A stretch of DNA of 56,003 bases, taken from NCBI GenBank assembly GCA_036652815.1, contig JAVVVE010000016.1, positions 1 through 56,003 of the forward strand. The letters are read 5' to 3'. This document shows, one piece after another, positions 35,622 to 44,949 of the stretch. The notes beneath the pieces are model-generated. The model had not been told where the DNA came from, searched no databases, and worked only from the letters and a program-made list of their open reading frames with translations. The position numbers and the translations under genes are program-made. Origin of the DNA: SZUA-378 sp036652815 (GTDB lineage: Bacteria; Bacillota; Clostridia; Lachnospirales; Lachnospiraceae). Position 1 is the first letter of the stretch. Every line of letters begins with the position of its first letter.

Positions 35622-36128
35622 ATGGCTCTATTAGCACAATGGCGTGAGATGGCATATGCCGAAAACGCTGACAAAAAAGCATTACAGGAATTATGGACAA
35701 CCTATTTTCAACATGAGAAAGAGATCTATCAGATATTACTGAAGACACCGACGAAGGCTGTAAAAGGAACGGTTGCCACACTGGCAAAGAAATTCAAGGT
35801 AGATATCATGACGATGGTTGGATTCTTAGACGGCATTAATGATAGTCTCAAAACACCCAATCCCATCGATGAGATGGAAGAAGACACGCCGGTAAGCCTT
35901 GCCTTTGAAACAGAACTTCTCTATAAGAATATGATTGGTGCGGAAGCAGACTGGCTCTATGAATTAGAAGAGTGGAATGAGATCTTTGATGAAGAGACAA
36001 AGAAGAAACTATACCATGAACAAAAAGTCTCTGCTACGGTAGTAAAAGGACCAAAGATAGGACGTAATGATCCTTGTCCTTGCGGCTCAGGCAAGAAATA
36101 TAAAAAATGTTGCGGAAAGAATGTGTAG
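35622..36128 (+). CDS. SEC-C motif protein
   Basis: This 168-aa soluble protein has a helical, acidic body and a C-terminal SEC-C zinc motif, GRNDPCPCGSGKKYKKCC, as at the end of SecA. The rest does not match SecA, so it is not a SecA fragment. SEC-C tails bind zinc and often ribosomes or partner proteins. ATG 35622 is preferred to GTG 35610 because the latter lies within the AAAGGTGG ribosome site. It is followed 6 bp later by the C_GCAxxG_C_C gene. Confidence 0.85.
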   Translation: MALLAQWREMAYAENADKKALQELWTTYFQHEKEIYQILLKTPTKAVKGTVATLAKKFKVDIMTMVGFLDGINDSLKTPNPIDEMEEDTPVSLAFETELLYKNMIGAEADWLYELEEWNEIFDEETKKKLYHEQKVSATVVKGPKIGRNDPCPCGSGKKYKKCCGKNV

Positions 36129-36134
36129 ATACGT

Positions 36135-36590
36135 ATGAGAAGTCGAATAGAAGAAGCAGTAAACATGTTTGAATCAGGATATAATTGTGCACAATCCATT
36201 TTTGCAACTTATGCAGACCTTTATGGGATGGACAGAGAGACAGCATTACGCCTTTCCAGTCCTTTGGGTGCAGGAATCGGCCGTATGCGGGAAGTATGCG
36301 GAACTGTTTCGGGGATGGCGATGCTGGCGGGATTAGAGAATGGCAATACAGATCCAACAGACGAAGCGGGCAAAAAAGCTATTTATGAACAAGTTCGCCA
36401 GATGAGTGATACTTTTAAAGAACAAACGGGCAGTATTATTTGTCGGGATTTGTTAGGAATCGCAGCCAGAGAAGCCAGTGCGGCACCGGAGCTTCGCAGT
36501 GCACAATATTATGCCAAAAGACCATGCAGCCGCATGGTGGCAACCGCAGCCAAGATTATAGAAGAACAGTTACTTGCAGACTTTGATTGA
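36135..36590 (+). CDS. C_GCAxxG_C_C family protein
   Basis: This 151-aa member of the C_GCAxxG_C_C (putative redox) family has SGYNCAQSIFATY, LGAGIGRMREVCGTVSGMAMLAGL and GSIICRDLLG in the family order. Spaced cysteines at these motifs suggest a metal or Fe-S site, and the function is not established. No signal peptide is present. It lies downstream of the SEC-C gene, probably in one transcript. Confidence 0.85.
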   Translation: MRSRIEEAVNMFESGYNCAQSIFATYADLYGMDRETALRLSSPLGAGIGRMREVCGTVSGMAMLAGLENGNTDPTDEAGKKAIYEQVRQMSDTFKEQTGSIICRDLLGIAAREASAAPELRSAQYYAKRPCSRMVATAAKIIEEQLLADFD

Positions 36591-36609
36591 AAGAAGGCAG
36601 AACAGTCAT

Positions 36610-36665
36610 AAGTTCATAATAATAAGCTCACAATAATAAGCTCATAATAATAAGCTCACAATAAT
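36610..36665. repeat. Four tandem 14-bp units
   Basis: Four units of AAGCTCAYAATAAT (the first is AAGTTCATAATAAT) run head to tail at 36610-36665 in the 174-bp region before the chitobiose phosphorylase gene. C and T alternate at one position. They could be slippage-prone filler or repeated protein-binding sites. Confidence 0.9.
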
Positions 36666-36713
36666 ATACAAATATTCACATACCTAACAGTGTCCTCACA
36701 GAATATAGCAGTC

Positions 36714-36719
36714 TATAAT
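36714..36719 (+). promoter_or_regulatory. Candidate -10 box before the phosphorylase gene
   Basis: A perfect TATAAT hexamer lies 46 bp before ATG 36765, but no matching -35 hexamer is 16-18 bp upstream. That is usual for a promoter needing an activator; the AraC-type response regulator of this locus is a candidate. Confidence 0.45.
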
Positions 36720-36764
36720 GAATGTAGCAAATAGAAACTACAGACAAATTAGGAGGATATATTC

Positions 36765-39155
36765 ATGCAATATGGACATTTTGACAAGGAAGCAAGAGAA
36801 TACGTAATCGATAGAGTTGATCTGCCAACCTCATGGACCAATTATCTGGGAGTAAAGGATATGTGTGCGGTAGTGAATCATACCGCAGGCGGATATTTAT
36901 TCTACAAATCTCCGGAATATCACCGCATTACCAGATTTAGAGGAAATAGTGTTCCTATGGACAGACCGGGACAATATGTCTACATAAGAGACAATGACAG
37001 CAAAGACTACTGGAGCATCTCATGGCAGCCGGTAGCAAAATCATTGACAGAAGCTAACTATAGTTGTCGGCATGGCTTGTCTTATACCACATATTCCTGT
37101 GATTACAGCAAGATTCAAGCAGAACAGACCATGGTAATACCGATTGATGATGCAGTAGAACTATGGGATGTTAAACTTAAGAATACGGATGATAAGCCAA
37201 GACATCTATCCTTATTCTCGTACTGTGAATTCTCGTTTCATCATGTTATGATTGATAATCAGAACTTTCAGATGAGTTTGTATTGTGCCGGCAGTGCGTA
37301 TGAGAATGGTGTGATTGAGCATGATTTATTTTATGAAGAATTTGGATATCAATATTTTACCGGTAATTTTGAACCGGATGGTTATGACTGCTTAAGAGAT
37401 ACTTTCTTAGGACTGTATCATACAGAAGATAATCCTGTCGCAGTAGAGAACGGCAGATGCAGCAGTTCTCATGAACTTGGCAATAATCATTGCGGAGCCT
37501 TACAAAAAGACATCATCTTACAACCGGGCGAAGAGATCCGTATCGTTTATATGCTTGGAGAAGGCAATCGTGCACAGGGACAGCAAATCAGAGAGAAATA
37601 CAGTGATTTGAATCGAGTGGATCAAGTATATACGGACTTGCAATCTTTCTGGAAAAACAAATTAAACAAATTGCAGATTCAAACACCAAATGAAGGCATG
37701 AATACATTATTGAATACCTGGACCCTATATCAGGCAGAAATCAATGTTATGTTCTCAAGGTTTGCATCCTTTATCGAAGTAGGAGGCAGGGTAGGACTGG
37801 GGTATCGTGATACCGCTCAGGATGCGATGACTGTACCACATTCCAATCCGGAAAAATGTAAACAAAGGTTAGTGGAATTACTGCGTGGATTGGTCAAAGA
37901 GGGATATGGACTTCATCTGTTCCAACCTGAGTGGTTCGAACCGGATACAGATGCCAAACCATTCAAATCACCAACGGTTGTTCCTACACCGGATAAAGAT
38001 TCTATGATTCATGGAATCAAGGATGCTTGCTCAGACGATGCGTTGTGGTTGGTATCTTCTATAGTAGAATATGTCAAGGAGACCGGTGAATTTGATTTTA
38101 TCGATGAAGTCCTGACCTATGCGGATGGCGGTAAAGGAACCGTATATGAACATATGAAGAAAATCCTCGATTTCTCTGATAAGCAGGTAGGAGAGAGTGG
38201 TATCTGCAAAGGACTGCGTGCAGATTGGAATGACTGTCTGAACTTAGGCGGTGGCGAGAGTGCGATGGTTTCCTTTCTGGATTACTGGGCATTACAGAAT
38301 TTCATTGAATTAACTACATTTTTAGGACGTGAAGAAGATACTGCCAGATATACCGCTATGGCAGAGAAGGTAAAAAAAGTATGCGACACCAAGCTATGGG
38401 ATGAAGAATGGTTCATCCGTGGCGTGACTAAGAATGGCAAGAAAATCGGAACCATGCAGGATACAGAAGGCAAGATCCATCTGGAGAGTAATGCATGGGC
38501 AGTCTTATCAGGTGCTGCTTCTTATGAGAAGGGCATACAGGCGATGGATAGTGTAGAGAAATATCTCTATACACCATATGGGATTATGCTAAATGCACCA
38601 TCTTATACCAAACCGGATGATGACATTGGATTTGTTACTCGTGTTTATCCGGGATTGAAAGAGAATGGTTCTATCTTTAGCCATCCGAATCCTTGGGCAT
38701 GGGCTGCAGAATGTAAACTTGGCAGAGGCGACAAAGCGATGAAGTTCTATGATGCGCTGTGTCCTTATTATCAAAATGATAAGATAGAGATGAGAGAAGC
38801 AGAGCCATATTCTTATTGCCAGTTCATTATGGGTAAGGATCATAGTGCATATGGCAGAGCAAGACATCCTTTTATGACAGGAACAGGAGGATGGGCATAC
38901 TTTTCGGCTACCAGATATATGCTTGGCATCAGACCACAGTTTGATTATTTGGAGATTGACCCTTGTATTCCGGCAGACTGGGATGAGTTCTTTGTAGCAA
39001 GGGAATGGAGAGGTGCAGGATTTGATATCATAGTCACCAATCCAGACGGAGTCATGAAGGGAGTTAAGGAGCTCTATCTGGATGGTAAATTAGTTGATAG
39101 GATTCCGGTACAAAAGACAGCAACCAAACACACAGTATCAGTTGTGATGGGTTAA
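36765..39155 (+). CDS. chbP: Glycoside phosphorylase GH94, probable N,N'-diacetylchitobiose phosphorylase
   Basis: This 796-aa GH94 enzyme splits a beta-glycosidic disaccharide with phosphate to a sugar-1-phosphate and a free sugar. The start (YGHFDKEAREYVI...WTNYLG), the SRFASFIEVGGRVGLGYRDTAQD block, SPTVVPTP and the catalytic-Asp segment GLRADWNDCLNLGGGESAM match the chitobiose phosphorylase branch better than cellobiose phosphorylases, as does the length. A downstream phosphohexomutase, ABC uptake genes and nearby nagA-nagB support GlcNAc2 as substrate. AGGAGG precedes ATG. Cellobiose or another beta-disaccharide remains possible. Confidence 0.8.
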   Translation: MQYGHFDKEAREYVIDRVDLPTSWTNYLGVKDMCAVVNHTAGGYLFYKSPEYHRITRFRGNSVPMDRPGQYVYIRDNDSKDYWSISWQPVAKSLTEANYSCRHGLSYTTYSCDYSKIQAEQTMVIPIDDAVELWDVKLKNTDDKPRHLSLFSYCEFSFHHVMIDNQNFQMSLYCAGSAYENGVIEHDLFYEEFGYQYFTGNFEPDGYDCLRDTFLGLYHTEDNPVAVENGRCSSSHELGNNHCGALQKDIILQPGEEIRIVYMLGEGNRAQGQQIREKYSDLNRVDQVYTDLQSFWKNKLNKLQIQTPNEGMNTLLNTWTLYQAEINVMFSRFASFIEVGGRVGLGYRDTAQDAMTVPHSNPEKCKQRLVELLRGLVKEGYGLHLFQPEWFEPDTDAKPFKSPTVVPTPDKDSMIHGIKDACSDDALWLVSSIVEYVKETGEFDFIDEVLTYADGGKGTVYEHMKKILDFSDKQVGESGICKGLRADWNDCLNLGGGESAMVSFLDYWALQNFIELTTFLGREEDTARYTAMAEKVKKVCDTKLWDEEWFIRGVTKNGKKIGTMQDTEGKIHLESNAWAVLSGAASYEKGIQAMDSVEKYLYTPYGIMLNAPSYTKPDDDIGFVTRVYPGLKENGSIFSHPNPWAWAAECKLGRGDKAMKFYDALCPYYQNDKIEMREAEPYSYCQFIMGKDHSAYGRARHPFMTGTGGWAYFSATRYMLGIRPQFDYLEIDPCIPADWDEFFVAREWRGAGFDIIVTNPDGVMKGVKELYLDGKLVDRIPVQKTATKHTVSVVMG

Positions 39156-39182
39156 AGAAAACGGAAAGGTAAGGAAAATAAA

Positions 39183-40598
39183 ATGATTAAATTTGGAACA
39201 GGCGGTTGGCGTGCAATTATAGGAGATGATTTTACCAAAGCAAATATTCAGATTCTATCCAAAGCACTTGCAGATAAGATGAAGAGTGAAGGAGTTGCCG
39301 AGAAAGGTATCGTCTTTGGCTATGATAGAAGATTCTTATCAAAAGAAGCGATGCAGTGGGCAGCAGAGGTGTTTGCAGCAGAAGGAATACAATCATTTTT
39401 AATTAATAAGTCATCACCGACACCACTGATTATGTTCTATGTGATGAAACATGAGATTTCATATGGTATGATGATTACAGCCAGTCATAATCCGGCTATT
39501 TATAACGGAATCAAGGTATTTACGGCAGGTGGCAGAGATGCAGATGAAGTGCAGACACATGACATAGAATCTTATATTAAGGATGTGGATGCAGAGGCCA
39601 TTCAAATAATGGATTATGATGAGGGTATCAAAACGAATATGATACAGGAAATCTATCCGTTGAATGAATATCTGGATAGTATTATTGCCGCAGTTGATAT
39701 GGAAGTGATTAAGAAGAGTGCTTTAAAAATAGCGATTGATCCTATGTATGGAGTAAGTGAGACTTCACTCACTACCATATTCCATACGGCCAGATGTGAT
39801 GTAGCTACGATTCATGAAAGACATGACACTTTGTTTGGCGGTAAATTACCGGCTCCTTCCGCAGCGACTCTGGTAGCACTGCAGAATCATGTTTTGGATA
39901 ATCATTGTGATATTGGTATCGCAACCGATGGAGATGCCGATAGAATCGGTGTGATTGATGATACGGGCAGATTTTTGCATCCAAATGATATCTTAGTGGT
40001 ACTTTACTATTACTTAATCAAATATAAAGGTTGGAAAGGTCCGGTTGTCCGCAACATTGCAACGACTCATATGCTTGATAAAGTGGCACAGCGTTTTGGA
40101 GAGAAATGCTATGAAGTACCGGTTGGATTTAAACATATCTCGGCGAAAATGAATGAGAGCGATGCCGTACTCGGGGGAGAGTCTTCCGGTGGTTTGACGG
40201 TCAGAGGACACATAAAAGGAAAAGATGGTATCTATGCAGCAGCTCTCTTAGTAGAGATGATAGCGGTTACCGGTAAGCGATTATCACAGATATTTGCAGA
40301 TATTCAGGAAGAGTGTGGAAGCATCTTTATGGAGGAGCGTGATTATAAGTTCAACCAAGAGAAAAAAGACAAGATATATCATATTTTGATGGAAGAGAAA
40401 GGGCTACCGGAACTGCCATTTGAGATTGAACGTGTATCTTATCTGGACGGCAGTAAAGTCTACTTTAAGAACGGTGGCTGGGTAGTAGGCAGATTCTCCG
40501 GAACAGAACCTCTTTTGCGTATATTCTGTGAGATGCCCAATGCTAAGGATGCGGCAACGGTATCTGATATCTATGAGCAATATTTAGGACTCAAATAA
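39183..40598 (+). CDS. Phosphohexomutase (phosphoglucomutase / phosphoacetylglucosamine mutase family)
   Basis: This 471-aa alpha-D-phosphohexomutase interconverts sugar-1-P and sugar-6-P. All four active-site loops are present: phosphoserine TASHNPA, metal loop DGDADRIG, sugar-selecting GGESSGG and phosphate-binding RFSGTEPLLR. Directly downstream of the phosphorylase (27 bp), its likely job is turning GlcNAc-1-P into GlcNAc-6-P for NagA. Glucose-1-P mutase activity is also plausible from sequence alone. Confidence 0.88.
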   Translation: MIKFGTGGWRAIIGDDFTKANIQILSKALADKMKSEGVAEKGIVFGYDRRFLSKEAMQWAAEVFAAEGIQSFLINKSSPTPLIMFYVMKHEISYGMMITASHNPAIYNGIKVFTAGGRDADEVQTHDIESYIKDVDAEAIQIMDYDEGIKTNMIQEIYPLNEYLDSIIAAVDMEVIKKSALKIAIDPMYGVSETSLTTIFHTARCDVATIHERHDTLFGGKLPAPSAATLVALQNHVLDNHCDIGIATDGDADRIGVIDDTGRFLHPNDILVVLYYYLIKYKGWKGPVVRNIATTHMLDKVAQRFGEKCYEVPVGFKHISAKMNESDAVLGGESSGGLTVRGHIKGKDGIYAAALLVEMIAVTGKRLSQIFADIQEECGSIFMEERDYKFNQEKKDKIYHILMEEKGLPELPFEIERVSYLDGSKVYFKNGGWVVGRFSGTEPLLRIFCEMPNAKDAATVSDIYEQYLGLK

Positions 40599-40619
40599 CA
40601 CAGTAACGATTCATAGATT

Positions 40620-40658
40620 AAGATAGGCAGAACTTTTTATGTTTTGCCTATCTTTCTT
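40620..40658 (+). terminator. Probable terminator after the phosphohexomutase
   Basis: Stem AAGATAGGCA pairs with TGCCTATCTT around a T-rich loop, followed by TCTTAA rather than a clean T run. It may only partly terminate, leaving some read-through into the histidine kinase gene. Confidence 0.65.
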
Positions 40659-40693
40659 AACTTCAATCAATCCAAATTGGAAGGAGCCAGCGA

Positions 40694-42481
40694 ATGAATG
40701 ATAACAAGAAACAGCCCCCCTCTTTAAAACGAACCCTGATTTTATTTATGGTATTTAGCTGGCTTATTCCCATTGCAATCCTGACCGGGTTCATCTTATC
40801 TTCTTATAGCAAAATCTATTTAAATCGTACAGAAGATTTAATTAAGAATGGATTGAAAAGTTCGACCAGCTTGTTGGCAACCCGCTTGGATGAAGATATC
40901 AAATTGGTTCAAAAACCATCCTATGAGCGAAAATGGGAAACTGCATGGAAACAATATCAAGCAGGAGAGCTGGATGAAGTAGCTTATCTTGCAGTTATTA
41001 ATGCATCTCTTAAAGCGACTTATAATATGAATGGTAAATTCAACACTTATGTTTTTTATTCTATAGAGAGTGATAAACCGGAATGTTACGCATCAAGAGT
41101 TGGTTATTCTTATAATAATTATCGGGAAAGAATCGAACCGCAATTTAAAGATATCATGGAACATGGAGATGAATATGTAAAGATTAAAGTAATTGATAAT
41201 CGAATTTTTTTAATTCGTAATCTTTATACTATCATAGGCAATCAAAAATATGGAACATTGATTACAGAATTGAATGTGAATGAACTATATGAAGGTTTCC
41301 CTATGGAGGAAATTTGGAATGTTGGAATCTCAATCGATGGACAGCCTAATATCCTGTTTAAAGATATTACAAAAAAAACCTCGGATAAACACGCAGAGAG
41401 TATCTTTAGTACACTGAAACAGCAGAGTGCAAAAACTCATAATGATAAGGTGCTTACGGCCACAAACGGTGATTATCAGGGATATATGTATGAGAGTAAA
41501 CAGGATGCATATCATATTGCGATGATTTATGCAGTAGATAAATCAGTCTTATTTGCAGGATTGAATCGATTGTATCAAGTGATTATAGGCATGGTCCTTC
41601 TTTTTATTCCACTTATTATTTGTGCTTATTATTACCTGCGTAAACAGATAGAGAGTCCGGTGGAACGTCTGGTTCAGGCATCTAAAACGATTACGGCAGG
41701 CAATATAGGAACGGTAGTGGAAGGAGCTTCTATGCCGAATGCGGAATTTGAATATTTGATGCATTCTTTTAACGATATGTCAGAACAGGTAAAATATCTG
41801 TTTGATTCGGTATATAATGAGAAGTTAGCCAGGAAAGATGCACAGATAGCTGCATTACAGGCTCAGATTAATCCACATTTTTTAAATAATACGTTAGAGA
41901 TGATGAACTGGCAGGCACGGATGAGCGATGATTTAACCGTATGCAAGATGATAGAAGCCTTGGGAACGGTATTGGACCATAGTATGAACCGCGATAATCG
42001 TAAAGAAGTACCGCTGGCAGAAGAACTGCATTGTGCGGATGCTTATCTGTACATTATGATGATGCGGTTTGGACAAAGAATGCAGGTGGAAAAAGATATT
42101 GATGAAAGTATCTTACAGATTAAAGTGCCACAATTAATCTTACAGCCCATTATTGAGAATGCCATTCTGCATGGGATAGAACGTGTAAAATCAGGGACGA
42201 TACAATTACATATCTATCATGAGGAAGACCATATCTATCTAGATGTCATTAACACCGGTAAAGATGTAACACAGGCAGTGATAGACAAGATAGAAGCAGC
42301 TATCTCCGGACAAAAGCTGCCGGAAGGCAGTGGCAAACATACTTCTATCGGACTACGCAATGTCAGTGAGAGAATACGTCTGGTGTATGGCTTGGAATAT
42401 GGCTTATCCGTTGCTATCCTTCCGGGAGGAAAGTTTCTATCCAGAATCACGCTCCCTTTTGACCGTAATTGGCAGGAATAA
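40694..42481 (+). CDS. Sensor histidine kinase, LytS/YesM type
   Basis: This 595-aa membrane kinase has two transmembrane helices (about 12-35 and 288-310) bracketing an extracytoplasmic sensor. A HAMP linker and the His_kinase domain follow, with QINPHFLNNTLEMM (phospho-acceptor His near residue 394). The ATPase domain has IIENAILHGIERV and SIGLRNVSERI. Such kinases pair with AraC-type response regulators, here the gene at 45858, to control sugar uptake genes. AAGGAG precedes ATG 40694. Confidence 0.9.
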   Translation: MNDNKKQPPSLKRTLILFMVFSWLIPIAILTGFILSSYSKIYLNRTEDLIKNGLKSSTSLLATRLDEDIKLVQKPSYERKWETAWKQYQAGELDEVAYLAVINASLKATYNMNGKFNTYVFYSIESDKPECYASRVGYSYNNYRERIEPQFKDIMEHGDEYVKIKVIDNRIFLIRNLYTIIGNQKYGTLITELNVNELYEGFPMEEIWNVGISIDGQPNILFKDITKKTSDKHAESIFSTLKQQSAKTHNDKVLTATNGDYQGYMYESKQDAYHIAMIYAVDKSVLFAGLNRLYQVIIGMVLLFIPLIICAYYYLRKQIESPVERLVQASKTITAGNIGTVVEGASMPNAEFEYLMHSFNDMSEQVKYLFDSVYNEKLARKDAQIAALQAQINPHFLNNTLEMMNWQARMSDDLTVCKMIEALGTVLDHSMNRDNRKEVPLAEELHCADAYLYIMMMRFGQRMQVEKDIDESILQIKVPQLILQPIIENAILHGIERVKSGTIQLHIYHEEDHIYLDVINTGKDVTQAVIDKIEAAISGQKLPEGSGKHTSIGLRNVSERIRLVYGLEYGLSVAILPGGKFLSRITLPFDRNWQE

Positions 42482-42546
42482 GTGAACATGGCAAGAATGA
42501 ACAAATAATGTCAAATCGGTCTAATGCTTTTTAGGTAGCCATTGCT

Positions 42547-42552
42547 TATAAT
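42547..42552 (+). promoter_or_regulatory. Candidate -10 box before the sugar-binding protein gene
   Basis: TATAAT lies 45 bp before ATG 42598 with no recognisable -35 box, as at the phosphorylase gene. The shared architecture suggests both are activated by the same regulator. An AAAAGGAGG ribosome site follows. Confidence 0.45.
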
Positions 42553-42597
42553 AAGTTCATAGCAAAAGAGTGCTATTCATAAAAGGAGGTTTTCAAA

Positions 42598-43944
42598 ATG
42601 AAAAGAAAGTTATTATCAGTAGTGCTTGCAACAGCACTCACAGCATCTTTATTTGTAGGATGCGGTAAAACAGCAGAGACTGCACCGGCAACAGAAGCAG
42701 CACCTGCAGCAACAGAAGCAGCTTCCACAGAGGCAGCAGGAGCAACATCGGCATCTACAGAGCCTGTTACTTTGAAGACAGTATCCATGTTTGGTGGTAC
42801 AGATCCTAACGCAGTAATCTACAATGAGATCAATACAAAGTTTATGGCAGACAACAGCTACATCACATTAGAAGACAATTCACAGACTTCAGATGAAGAA
42901 TGGAAAGCATCAATCGCAGCTGATTTCTCAGTAGGTAATGAACCGGACGTATTACAGTTCTTTACAGATGCAAACGCTAATCAGGTAGTAGCAACAGACA
43001 AGTTTGTTACAATCGATGAGATTAAAGCAGAGTATCCTGATTATGCAGCAGATACAAAAGACATGTACTTAGCAGCAGTTACTAACTCAGATGGTGTATC
43101 AAGAGCAGTACCTACAACAGGATATTGGGAAGGTTTATACTGCAATAAAGACTTATTTGACAAATACAAAGTAGCACTTCCTACAGATTGGGCATCTTTA
43201 GTAGAAGCCATTAAAGTATTTAATGAAAACGACATTATCCCGATTGCTTGTTCTTTGAACAACGTTCCTCACTATTGGGTAGAATATTTAATGTTATACG
43301 CAGCAGGTCCGGAAGGATACACAGCAGTACCTGAAACAGCTCCGGCAGAATGGGTAAAAGGACTTGAGACCTTCAAGACTTTAAGAGACCTAGGTGCATT
43401 CCCGGAAGATACAGATACTGTAGATGACCCATATGTTGGTCAATTATTTAAAGACAAAAAAGCAGCAATGCAATTAGATGGCTCATGGTACATGGGTGGA
43501 TTAACAGAGACAGATAACACCGTTGTTATCGCATTCCCTGGTATCGAAGGACAAAAAGCAGAAGCAGGCGCTATGGTTGGCGGTATGTCTTCAGGATTCT
43601 ACATTACCAAAAAAGCTTGGGAAGATCCACTCAAGAAAGATGCAGCAGTGAAATTTGTAATGGCTCATACTAACAAAGATGCAGTTCAAAAATATTGGAA
43701 CGGTAACGGCGTTGCAGCAACAGAAGTTACTCCTGTCGCAGATATGTCACCTGCAGCTCTTTCAGGACTTGATTACTCATCCGCAGCAACCAGCATTTCA
43801 GCTCCTACAGATGCAAGAATCGATCCGGAAGCTTACAAGACCATTATCGCAGGTATTGTTAAAGTATCAACAGGTGATCAGAGTGCAGAAGACTTAATCA
43901 ACGAAGCATTGAAATTAAGTGCAGAGAGACAAGCAGCAAAATAA
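42598..43944 (+). CDS. ABC sugar-binding lipoprotein
   Basis: This 448-aa family-1 extracellular solute-binding protein has a lipoprotein signal with Cys22 in lipobox FVGC, an Ala/Glu/Thr-rich linker (about 28-58), then the two-lobed binding fold with TTGYWEGLYCNKDLFDKY. It delivers sugar to the two permeases just downstream. Context suggests chitobiose or another GlcNAc oligosaccharide, which is inference. It is probably highly expressed, with AAAAGGAGG before ATG and an attenuating hairpin after the stop. Confidence 0.9.
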   Translation: MKRKLLSVVLATALTASLFVGCGKTAETAPATEAAPAATEAASTEAAGATSASTEPVTLKTVSMFGGTDPNAVIYNEINTKFMADNSYITLEDNSQTSDEEWKASIAADFSVGNEPDVLQFFTDANANQVVATDKFVTIDEIKAEYPDYAADTKDMYLAAVTNSDGVSRAVPTTGYWEGLYCNKDLFDKYKVALPTDWASLVEAIKVFNENDIIPIACSLNNVPHYWVEYLMLYAAGPEGYTAVPETAPAEWVKGLETFKTLRDLGAFPEDTDTVDDPYVGQLFKDKKAAMQLDGSWYMGGLTETDNTVVIAFPGIEGQKAEAGAMVGGMSSGFYITKKAWEDPLKKDAAVKFVMAHTNKDAVQKYWNGNGVAATEVTPVADMSPAALSGLDYSSAATSISAPTDARIDPEAYKTIIAGIVKVSTGDQSAEDLINEALKLSAERQAAK

Positions 43945-43976
43945 GTAATTGAGCATCAGATAACCATAATTAAACA

Positions 43977-44006
43977 GAGGGGGTCGTAGTGCCCCCTCAT
44001 ATTTTT
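43977..44006 (+). terminator. Attenuator/terminator between binding protein and permeases
   Basis: Stem GAGGGGG pairs with CCCCCTC around an 8-nt loop, followed by ATATTTTT. Hairpins here commonly give the binding-protein message higher abundance than the permease messages. Confidence 0.8.
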
Positions 44007-44061
44007 AACTATCACAATAGGACATAAGTCCTATTCACAAAAAATGAAAGGTGGAAGAAAG

Positions 44062-44937
44062 ATGTTATATAAGAAAAAATGGCCGTTATTTTGCTTTATT
44101 GTACCGGGACTATTGTTTATGGTTGTCTTTCTTTATTTACCGTTTGTTGAGAATATCAAGAACAGTTTTTATGATATGAGTGCCATTATAGAGATGCCCG
44201 GCACACCATGGAAGTTTATTGGAGCAGATAATTACAGCAAGATACTCACAGATCCCGATATTAGAATTGCTTTATGGAACTCTGTTAAAATGATGTTTCT
44301 TACCGTTATTTTTGAAGTCGGTATTGCTTTTGTTCTAGCAGTTATGGTAAGCAATATTAAAAAAGGACAACAGATTTTCAGAACTGTATTCTTTTTTCCA
44401 ATCGTGATTTCAGCAACAGCAATCGGTTTATTATTTAAATTATTTTATAACTTTGATGGTGGAATGTTAAATCAAGTGCTTGCGATGTTTGGATCAGAGC
44501 CATATAACTGGTTAAGTGTAGATACCGCATTCATTATGGTAGCGATTCCCACGTTGTGGAGTTATGTTGGATTTTACTTTGTCATTCTTTTGACAGGGCT
44601 GAGTGATATCTCTGATGATATATATGAAGCAGCAGCTATTGATGGCTGCACTAAGTTTAAACAAGTATTTTACATCACATTACCATTGATGCGAACCGTA
44701 TTATGTACTTGTGTTACCTTAGCTGTTACAGGTGCATTGAAAGTATTTGATTTACCATGGGTTATGGTTCCAAACGGAGCACCACAGGGAGTGACTCATT
44801 TCCTGGGTACTTATATGTATCAGATTACATTTGGTATGAATAATTATGATTATGGTTCCGCAATCGCAGTCCTTATTGTTATCATGGGCGTGGTAGTGTC
44901 GAAAGTTGTGAATCTTCTCATCAGAGATAAAGAATAG
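44062..44937 (+). CDS. ABC sugar permease, MalF-like subunit
   Basis: This 291-aa permease has six helices and the EAA loop YEAAAIDGCTKFKQVFYITLPLM, which contacts the ATPase. ATG 44062 is chosen because AAAGGTGG lies 8 bases upstream. It pairs with the next gene. No ATP-binding subunit is encoded in the window, so a shared MsmX/MsmK-type ATPase is expected elsewhere. Confidence 0.9.
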   Translation: MLYKKKWPLFCFIVPGLLFMVVFLYLPFVENIKNSFYDMSAIIEMPGTPWKFIGADNYSKILTDPDIRIALWNSVKMMFLTVIFEVGIAFVLAVMVSNIKKGQQIFRTVFFFPIVISATAIGLLFKLFYNFDGGMLNQVLAMFGSEPYNWLSVDTAFIMVAIPTLWSYVGFYFVILLTGLSDISDDIYEAAAIDGCTKFKQVFYITLPLMRTVLCTCVTLAVTGALKVFDLPWVMVPNGAPQGVTHFLGTYMYQITFGMNNYDYGSAIAVLIVIMGVVVSKVVNLLIRDKE

Positions 44938-44949
44938 GAGGAAGCAGAC

